Shown in pieces: positions 1-6,047 of a stretch of DNA of 10,457 nucleotides. The DNA is taken from positions 1 through 10,457 of the forward strand of contig BNUJ01000052.1 of assembly GCA_025997275.1 (NCBI GenBank). Reading direction: 5' to 3'. How positions within the stretch are numbered: the stretch's first letter is position 1; every line of letters starts with the position of its first letter. The notes below the pieces were generated by a model. That model saw nothing but the letters and a program-made list of their open reading frames with translations. It was not told where the DNA came from and ran no database searches. Source of the stretch: Deferribacterales bacterium. Lineage in GTDB: Bacteria > Chrysiogenota > Deferribacteres > Deferribacterales > JAISNW01. Both the position numbers and the translations under genes were made by a program.

Positions 1-126
1 GTAGGCGACCCCAAGCAGACCATATATAGGTTTCGTGGGAGCGACCCCGAACATTTTAGCAACGTTGTGGCGGAATATAGCACTAGGCAGATGATTGACG
101 AGCATGAACTGGCGGATAACTACCGC
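1..126 (+). CDS. addA: AddA helicase fragment (motifs III-IV), inverted relative to the rest of addA
   Basis: The plus strand is open from base 1 and reads VGDPKQTIYRFRGSD, then about 20 residues later ELADNYR. In UvrD/RecB/AddA superfamily 1A helicases these are motif III (GDxKQxIYxFRG) and motif IV (LxxNYR), which contact ATP and single-stranded DNA. The codons used (ATA, TAT, AGG) resemble those of the minus-strand genes. After NYR the family normally continues with Ser and a helical region. Here the frame instead reads IMVSGSLASLV and stops at 160-162, so homology ends around base 126. The minus strand immediately to the right encodes the N-terminus of the same kind of protein. The two pieces are therefore parts of one gene in opposite orientation. 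The motif II (Walker B) stretch that belongs between them is missing. Whether this is an artefact or a genuine inversion cannot be decided from sequence alone. Confidence 0.85.
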
Positions 127-1127
127 ATAATGGTGTCAGGGTCATTAGCAAGCCTAGTGTAGCTATCTGGTATGTCGTCTTTACCTGTGAGTGGCTTAGC
201 TGTGGGGCTTAACCATTTGGAAATGCGCGAGGTAGCCAGAGAGACAACCCCTTTCCCATCTGCCAATTCTTGCAAGTCGTTCATAGCACCTTTTCTAAAC
301 GTTCTGTTGAGTTTGCGTTCGCCAATTGCATCTATCTTTGTCAGAAGTTCAAGCATTTTCCCTATTAGTGCACGAATTTGTCTATCGCAAGCCAAAGCCT
401 CATCTAGTGCCTGCCGTAACGTGTCAATATTGACAAATTTTCTAGCCCGTTCCAGCTCGCCACGTAGCGTCACAGCCCAGTCTAGTGCGTGGTTTATAAC
501 GGCACTGCGGACATCCTCTATAAACTTAACGGGCAATAGCCCCTGCCAAGCGATGTAGTCGTTAAATAACTGCTCATAGCTGGCGTTGTTAAACGCATTG
601 AAAGCCTCGTTAAAAACTTCCCTCTTTATAGCCTTTATTCGCTCATCACCTACTATCTGGAATGCGGGCGATACGCCTGATTCAAACGGAAATAGGCGCA
701 AGATAGTATTGACAAAGCTGTCTATGGTGCATACTTGCAGGCGACTGGGGTCATTGTATAGTGCATCCTGTGCACGTTTTGCACGTGTTGCTAGCTTGGC
801 AGGGTCGGCTATGCCCAAGACATCAGCCACAGCCTTATATTCACTATCGTTTTCTCCAAATTGTCCATCAGCAAACTTTGCAAGGTTGCTATGGATACGT
901 TCTGACATTTCCGCCGTAGCTTTACGTGTAAAGGTAATGCAGAGTATCTTGCCCAGTGTAGCTGTCCTGAATGTGCCGCTCTCCTCCCCCTTGATATTCT
1001 GTAGTGGCACATCGCTAGAATAGCGCAACATAGCGACTATTGCCCGCAAAGCTAGATTATAGGTCTTGCCCGTGCCAGCGGATGCCACCAGTGCTACATT
1101 GCGGTTAGTGTCAATAGGGCTACTCAT
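120..1127 (-). CDS. addA: AddA-type ATP-dependent helicase, N-terminal part only (3' end replaced at a junction)
   Basis: This is the ATPase/helicase subunit of an AddAB (RecBCD-like) complex, which resects double-strand breaks for recombination. Counting from the ATG at 1127, Walker A is ASAGTGKT (residues 15-22), motif Ia is ITFTRKATAEM (64-74), and motif Ib is TIDSF (124-128) followed by the AddA/RecB-like FPFESGVSPAF. The open frame extends 35 codons further upstream, but that part only overlaps addB. The ATG at 1125-1127 has a purine-rich GGGGAGGGGG just upstream and overlaps the addB stop by 8 bases (ATGAGTAG), which supports this start. Only 335 residues are encoded, whereas AddA proteins usually run to about 900-1,200. 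Motif II, the helicase 2A/2B domains and the C-terminal nuclease are absent. The last residues and the TAG at 120-122 probably result from the chimeric junction and are not a true C-terminus. Confidence 0.88.
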   Translation of the reverse strand: MSSPIDTNRNVALVASAGTGKTYNLALRAIVAMLRYSSDVPLQNIKGEESGTFRTATLGKILCITFTRKATAEMSERIHSNLAKFADGQFGENDSEYKAVADVLGIADPAKLATRAKRAQDALYNDPSRLQVCTIDSFVNTILRLFPFESGVSPAFQIVGDERIKAIKREVFNEAFNAFNNASYEQLFNDYIAWQGLLPVKFIEDVRSAVINHALDWAVTLRGELERARKFVNIDTLRQALDEALACDRQIRALIGKMLELLTKIDAIGERKLNRTFRKGAMNDLQELADGKGVVSLATSRISKWLSPTAKPLTGKDDIPDSYTRLANDPDTIMR

Positions 1128-3759
1128 CGGAGTCCCCCTCCCCAGTGCAGAATAGTTCGTAGGGGCAATACCTGCACACGTTTTCGTCCTTAGCTCTTTG
1201 CAAGGGGGCATCAGCTTGCAACCAGCTTTCAATAAAGCCTGTCAAGCTCTCCTTAAACTTATTCAAGTAGTCGTTGAGGCTATATTTATATTCAGCGTCA
1301 CCATAAGCACTCACAAGGCGCGCCCCGCGCTGTAATGCGAACCAGTCCATCTTTTCAACCTGTTTGCCCTCGCCCTTTAACATCAAGGCGTATATAGGTA
1401 GCTGCAAGTCCGCCTTATCGTCAAACTCGCTCACTGCTTCCTTTTCCAGTTTGTCAGCATTCTTATATTTATAGTCAATTATGGCATAGCCACCTGTGCG
1501 GCTGTTGTGGTCTATCCTATCAACCCTGCCCGATATTTTAACCCCTGCTATATTTATACTACGTTTAGCCTCTACCTCAACAACCTGCCAATATTCACGT
1601 AAATGCGCCTCGTTAGCGGTAGCAATATCGGTAAATAGCTCCAACGTAGCGGCTGCCTCGTAGCGTCCAACGGGATTACTCGCAAAATAATCCAACTTCT
1701 TTATTTCCTCATTAAATAGTCGCCTTAAATTATCCTCGCTAGGGGGGATTGGAGGTTTATGGTTATGCAACCGTTCAAAAGTCTTATGCATGCAACTACC
1801 TAGCTTGTCAGCACGGGCATCCTCCACCAGCTCTGCTTTGCCACTCAAACCACCTATATACTGGTAAAAGAACTTTAGCTCACACATCTTTAACGTGTTG
1901 ATTGATGTGGGGGAATATTTGAAGTTCCGTTTCTCTGCTAGCCCCAGTCTAACGGACTTGTCAACCACTACATTCCATCTATTATGGGCAGTTGGCAACA
2001 CAATGTATTTAGCGGGGTTATAAACACGTTTTTTCGCGCCCCTACCAGCTTCAACAGCTGTTTTAGCAAGCAATTCGTCAATGAACGGCGAAGGGAGCGT
2101 CTCTTCAGAATCGGTATAGGTAACATATATCTGCTCCGCCCGCGAGATGAGCTGGTATAGATAGCCTTTTCGCAATTCCTGTCTATCGGCAAAGGTAGGT
2201 AGTCCCAGTTCGCGCCGTAGTCCAGTGTTCATAAATAGGTCTTTATCCTGTCCTGTTGGGAACACATCGCTAGACATATCAGGTAGGAATAGATATTTAT
2301 AATCCATATTGCGACTTTCAAGCAACCCCATAACAATAACTTTCCCTTTCACATTCTTTGTTCGGACGACCACAGAACGCAGAGTGCCTACAATATAACG
2401 CACTACGTCTATAGTTGACAGTTCGTCCTCTATCTTGCTGTAATATAGTCGCGCGCTATCAAGCTCCTGCACAGCCTGTTTCATAGCTTTTGATTCCGTT
2501 TGGAAATTGTTTTCTATTCTATTTAACAGCGTTTTCAACCTGTCTATAGCATCTATAAATGTAAGCTGTGGCGTTATAAATGGCTTTATTAGTTCGTAGA
2601 TGTTTTTATATCCGCTAGCTGACACAGCGAGTCTACCCTCCTGCTTGTCCCTGTCTAGCTGTTCTAGGTCAGTTTGAGAACCGAATACACCGTGAACCAG
2701 CACCATTTCTAGTTCACGAATGTGCAGTTTGTCTTTATATCGCACGCTTTCAGTTATTAGCTGCAACAGGCACTCTAAAAGCTCAAAAAATGAATATGTT
2801 GATAACGCCCGCCCCTCAGACAAGCGGAATAGTTTATATCGGTCTGAGAACACAAATAAATCGTTCATCTGCTTATCGGTCACCACAACTGCAATGTCCT
2901 CATAAGGGACTTTTTCAACATTATGCAGCCGTCGAACCTCTCGTGTGATATAGTCAAACTGCGCAAGACGCGACTTACACGGAGCGATATTCACCGGTGG
3001 ATAGTGAGCAACAGTCTCATCGTCCGCCGTTTCAATGCTAATATCAAAATGTTTCATGAGTTGCTCCGCCTGCGGGTGGCTTGAGCCTATGTAGTTAAAG
3101 TATAAAACAACGTCTTTAAGCGATTTAAGCTGTTGGAACTCAAAGTTAGTCAAAAAACCACTTATCAGGAAGATATATTTATCAAATCTGTTTATATATT
3201 CGCCATAAACAGGCGTTTCTAGGTAGCAACACTCCTGTGCATCAACATAGCCAAGTGTATGTATCTTATCTAAATATAGTTTCCAGAGTTTTTCCAATAC
3301 CTGTATCTGCTCACCGTAGTCATCATATAAGCTGACTAATGCAAGTCTATCAAAGTCCACTCGCTCCTCGCATAGTTCCCTATAAAACGGCAGTAGCGCA
3401 TCTGAACGTTGAACAAATGCGATGTAGTTTTCCATAGTTTTAGATGCACCCGACTTCATTAAACAGGTTAGGTCAGTGCTAGAAAGTCCGTCAGATTTGG
3501 CAGCCTGATACAGATAGTATGCACGAAGTTCCTTCGGCAACACCACGCCATTATGAACGGCAACGTCTGCTCTAAAATCTTTAATCGTTTGTACGCTCAG
3601 TTCCCACGCTTTCATGCCAACAAGTATGTCGCGGTTACGGGCGGTAGGCACCACCACAATTGTGCGAGGTGAGTCAAATTTGCTTATTTCATTGCAAAAA
3701 TAATCTAACGGCTTGACGCTTGCAGGAACTTTATATGCTTTCATCATCTCTACGGGCAT
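1120..3759 (-). CDS. addB: AddB-type helicase-nuclease subunit with intact RecB-family nuclease and iron-sulfur cluster cysteines
   Basis: This is the partner subunit of AddA (879 residues). The N-terminal half resembles a superfamily 1 helicase fold but has no visible Walker A P-loop; the expected first strand reads IVVVPTARNRD. The AddB-like stretch VMGLLESRNMDYKYLFLPDM follows in the middle. The C-terminal PD-(D/E)XK (RecB-type) nuclease looks complete: His658, Asp747 in GRVDRID, Asp762-Tyr-Lys764, and Gln786 with Tyr790 in QLPIY. Four cysteines, Cys626 and Cys862-x2-Cys865-x5-Cys871, match the 4Fe-4S staple that holds the AddB nuclease domain together. The first ATG lies 2 bases after the preceding stop. 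ATG codons at residues 5 and 6 follow GTAGAG and are alternative starts. The order addB then addA is the common one. No frameshift is visible, and the length is close to that of shorter AddB proteins. Confidence 0.9.
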   Translation of the reverse strand: MPVEMMKAYKVPASVKPLDYFCNEISKFDSPRTIVVVPTARNRDILVGMKAWELSVQTIKDFRADVAVHNGVVLPKELRAYYLYQAAKSDGLSSTDLTCLMKSGASKTMENYIAFVQRSDALLPFYRELCEERVDFDRLALVSLYDDYGEQIQVLEKLWKLYLDKIHTLGYVDAQECCYLETPVYGEYINRFDKYIFLISGFLTNFEFQQLKSLKDVVLYFNYIGSSHPQAEQLMKHFDISIETADDETVAHYPPVNIAPCKSRLAQFDYITREVRRLHNVEKVPYEDIAVVVTDKQMNDLFVFSDRYKLFRLSEGRALSTYSFFELLECLLQLITESVRYKDKLHIRELEMVLVHGVFGSQTDLEQLDRDKQEGRLAVSASGYKNIYELIKPFITPQLTFIDAIDRLKTLLNRIENNFQTESKAMKQAVQELDSARLYYSKIEDELSTIDVVRYIVGTLRSVVVRTKNVKGKVIVMGLLESRNMDYKYLFLPDMSSDVFPTGQDKDLFMNTGLRRELGLPTFADRQELRKGYLYQLISRAEQIYVTYTDSEETLPSPFIDELLAKTAVEAGRGAKKRVYNPAKYIVLPTAHNRWNVVVDKSVRLGLAEKRNFKYSPTSINTLKMCELKFFYQYIGGLSGKAELVEDARADKLGSCMHKTFERLHNHKPPIPPSEDNLRRLFNEEIKKLDYFASNPVGRYEAAATLELFTDIATANEAHLREYWQVVEVEAKRSINIAGVKISGRVDRIDHNSRTGGYAIIDYKYKNADKLEKEAVSEFDDKADLQLPIYALMLKGEGKQVEKMDWFALQRGARLVSAYGDAEYKYSLNDYLNKFKESLTGFIESWLQADAPLQRAKDENVCRYCPYELFCTGEGDSDE
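1128..1140 (-). promoter_or_regulatory. Ribosome binding site and coupled start of addA
   Basis: On the minus strand the run GGGGAGGGGG ends about 6 bases before the ATG at 1127 and lies inside the last codons of addB. The addB TAG stop sits within ATGAGTAG, so ribosomes finishing addB could reinitiate on addA. This is why the addA start is placed at 1127 and not at the upstream ATG near 1232. Confidence 0.6.
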
Positions 3760-3761
3760 AT

Positions 3762-5171
3762 TTAGTCTATGACTATGTAAGCTATTACCTTGTCGGCGCC
3801 ATCTACCTTTGCAGTTATCGGGTATTTACGATTGTTTGCATCCGCGGCGTATCGCGTCAACATTGCACTAGGCGAAATTCTAATGTCTTGCCCTCTGTCA
3901 TCGCCTCTATTATGCACGCCTGTCGGCACCCAACCCTTTAGATTAGCTGTGAAGTTAGTCGTTCTACCGTTCAGCATAACGCTGCCTATCTTGAAATTAC
4001 TACCCACAGCGATATGAAGTTCACTGCCAGCTAGCATCTGTGTTCTCTCCCCATTGATTACCACATCTAACATATAGCCTCCAGACGCAATAGCAATGCT
4101 AGGCGAAGCCGTAGCCGTTACAGACGTTAGTTTGCTTATGGGTGCCACCTGTTGTTGTTTTTTGCTAACTTCGGGGTTAATCGTTAGTTTATCAATATCA
4201 ACATTAGCGTTCATATCAGCATTAAGCTCTTTCAATAGCCTGTCTAAGTCTATTTTATCCACATCAATGCTCATTAGGTCTATATCTTCCCAGCCACCCC
4301 TGTCGCCTTTGCCAATATCTCCACTGGCTAGGTCTTGCTTGGAGCTTACAGGTTGCAAATCGCCCTCTTCATCGTCTTCCTGTTTAGCGAGTGCCAGCAT
4401 AGCGATACGCTCGTCCGCCAGTTTAGCAGCCATTTTCTTTCCGTCCGTCAATAGCATTGCACTGCCGTCTGACAGTTTCATAGCTTGCACATCGTTCACA
4501 TCGTTATCCGCACTGTCAGTGTTGAGCTGCTGTGCAATCTGCCCGTCTGCTTGCACGGCGAATAAAATGCCGTCCATAAACATATAAAGCGTATCGGTTT
4601 CGTCACTGTCCTTGCGATACGCCACTACGCCATTGCGATATGTCTTAACCAGCGTTAAACCATGCAATTCCTCTGCCGATTGCCCCCACCTAGTGCCGTC
4701 AAAGCCGTCATCTATATTTGTACCTATATCGCCAACTTTCTTTATAGTTGAACCATTAGCCACTGCAAGCCTTTCAGTTGCAAGCCTAGCTGCCATACGT
4801 CTGCTATTTGTCATTACTAGGTGTGTCCTGTCATCAGCTAAAGCAGTTACTACCACTGCTCCGCTCTCTGGATTTAGTGCGTCAGAGATTGCCATTGCTA
4901 CAACAGCATCGTGTTCCAGCCGTACCGAAAAGAATATGCCATCCTCAAACAGGTATAGCACATCATCAAGTTGCGTTCCGTCTAAACTCAACATTTCGCT
5001 GTCCCTGCGATAGGCTTCTACGCCATTCTTATATCTGCGCACTAGCTGTAGGTCTTGCAATCCGCTGATATTATCGCCCCATAGGATGCCACCAAAGCCA
5101 TAATCCAGCTCTGCGGAATACACATAGCCTGATAAGCACAGAGAAAGCAAAGTTGATATAATTTTCTTCAT
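3762..5171 (-). CDS. Secreted protein with duplicated WG/DGI domain, function unknown
   Basis: I do not recognise this 469-residue protein as a named family. It starts with a signal peptide (MKKIISTLLSLCLSGYVYSA, probable cleavage after Ala20), so it is exported. Two similar units follow, at about residues 24-136 and 155-257. Each has a G-x-x-WG opening, then LxLVxxYxNGVxAYRxDS, then LYxFxDGIxFxV, and ends with a MAAxLAxERxA helix. An Asp-rich low-complexity linker (about 261-330) leads to a distinct C-terminal domain (about 350-469). That domain contains LKGWVPTGVHNRGDDRGQDI and ends in short beta-like strands. GGTGATGA just before the ATG at 5171 is a fair ribosome binding site. The gene starts 12 bases after the lipoprotein gene and ends 2 bases before addB, so it is probably co-transcribed. 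A periplasmic or surface role in the envelope is inferred from the export signal only. Confidence 0.8.
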   Translation of the reverse strand: MKKIISTLLSLCLSGYVYSAELDYGFGGILWGDNISGLQDLQLVRRYKNGVEAYRRDSEMLSLDGTQLDDVLYLFEDGIFFSVRLEHDAVVAMAISDALNPESGAVVVTALADDRTHLVMTNSRRMAARLATERLAVANGSTIKKVGDIGTNIDDGFDGTRWGQSAEELHGLTLVKTYRNGVVAYRKDSDETDTLYMFMDGILFAVQADGQIAQQLNTDSADNDVNDVQAMKLSDGSAMLLTDGKKMAAKLADERIAMLALAKQEDDEEGDLQPVSSKQDLASGDIGKGDRGGWEDIDLMSIDVDKIDLDRLLKELNADMNANVDIDKLTINPEVSKKQQQVAPISKLTSVTATASPSIAIASGGYMLDVVINGERTQMLAGSELHIAVGSNFKIGSVMLNGRTTNFTANLKGWVPTGVHNRGDDRGQDIRISPSAMLTRYAADANNRKYPITAKVDGADKVIAYIVID

Positions 5172-5183
5172 TTCATCACCATT

Positions 5184-6005
5184 TTAGTTTTGTCTGCTCG
5201 GCATACGTTCTACAATAGTGCCGATTTTCAATGTTTTCAATAATTTATCGTTACCAGTGCCAGTTTTTAGCCAAGCCCCTGTCTTATTCACATAGTCAGA
5301 TACGCTCATAGTAAATGGTAGCGGTGTCAGGTGGCAAAACTTCTTACCGCTGATAACATCCGCCTCAATACTTATATCAAGCGGTCTAAATAACATTCCC
5401 GCTGCAATGCCACTCTCTGAACCTGTGTTTATAAGTGCAGCACCGCCTCCACCGCGCAACTGGATAATATAAGAGCGCACAGGGATAAGCAACTGCAGTT
5501 CCCGCTTAAGTGCACTATCAAGAGCCATTTTTGTTTGCTGCTCATCAACCACACTAGCGATAAACAAGCCTTTAGTCTTGACCTGCACGACAATCTCCCT
5601 GTTTTCCACTAGAGGTTGCCCGCTTGTAGCGTCTATAATAGTAATAGTTATTTTGCCTGCACCCTGTTGCGAGCCGCTCACTACATAGTCTGCTCCCAAC
5701 GCCTTAGCTAGATTTAACCTGTTGTTAGTAGAACTCATCCTGCTGGTGCTCTGTGGCAATATATTAAACGTGCCCAAGGAATTAAAGGCATCTACCACCA
5801 CGTCACGCACCTGTTTGGTGCTAAAGCTGTCAATATATATGTTCAACTTTTGCCCATCAGCCTGCGCATAGTATTCGCGACACTCTACAGGGATAGATAG
5901 CTTGCCCGCACTATCTACAGACATCACAGCAGGTTCAAAAGCCTGATTGCAAGCCACAACTAGCGCAACTAGTGCGCAAAAAAACAGCCGTTTAAACGTC
6001 CACAT
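5184..6005 (-). CDS. Lipoprotein with CsgG/FlgT-like features
   Basis: This 273-residue protein begins with a lipoprotein signal, MWTFKRLFFCALVALVVAC. The lipobox ends at Cys19 and Asn follows, which does not resemble an Asp inner-membrane retention signal. Residues 99-112, LAKALGADYVVSGS, resemble the 'AKxLGADYxxxGS' segment of CsgG-like and related envelope proteins that sense or assemble at the outer membrane. A later Gly-rich stretch ends in SGIAAGMLFRPLD (198-210), like the 'G..G..f.v' hairpin in C-terminal domains of FlgT/CsgG-type proteins. A stop codon (TAG) lies a few codons upstream in frame, so the ATG at 6005 is the first possible ATG start. No strong Shine-Dalgarno sequence is visible. 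The gene lies 42 bases after a glycosyltransferase and 12 bases before a secreted protein. A curli role is not supported, because no curli genes are present. Its exact function is unknown. Confidence 0.72.
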   Translation of the reverse strand: MWTFKRLFFCALVALVVACNQAFEPAVMSVDSAGKLSIPVECREYYAQADGQKLNIYIDSFSTKQVRDVVVDAFNSLGTFNILPQSTSRMSSTNNRLNLAKALGADYVVSGSQQGAGKITITIIDATSGQPLVENREIVVQVKTKGLFIASVVDEQQTKMALDSALKRELQLLIPVRSYIIQLRGGGGAALINTGSESGIAAGMLFRPLDISIEADVISGKKFCHLTPLPFTMSVSDYVNKTGAWLKTGTGNDKLLKTLKIGTIVERMPSRQN

Positions 6006-6011
6006 ACAGAA

Positions 6012-6040
6012 ATTATGCTACAAAGAGCAAGAAAAAGCAA
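6012..6040 (-). promoter_or_regulatory. Possible promoter for the lipoprotein operon (weak)
   Basis: On the minus strand, TTGCTT (6035-6040) and CATAAT (6012-6017) are separated by 17 bases. This resembles a sigma-70 promoter with a good -10 and a poor -35. The leader before the ATG at 6005 would be only a few bases, implying nearly leaderless translation, which would fit the missing Shine-Dalgarno. A run of seven G (6041-6047; seven C on the coding strand) sits immediately upstream of the -35. The match could be chance in an AT-rich spacer. Confidence 0.2.
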
Positions 6041-6047
6041 GGGGGGG

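Noticed and set aside
1128..1232. Upstream ATG giving addA 35 more residues
   Set aside because: The extra codons lie wholly within addB, and the ATG at 1127 has a good ribosome binding site and a typical coupled overlap. Walker A then sits near residue 20, as usual in AddA.
1742..1747. Six-G run within addB as another contingency tract
   Set aside because: Six bases is too short to slip often, and repair genes are not usual targets.
4096..5068. Plus-strand open frames opposite the secreted-protein gene, and similar ones at 172-1023 and 7882-8148
   Set aside because: They are Ser- or Cys-rich mirror translations of strongly supported minus-strand genes, with no domains of their own.
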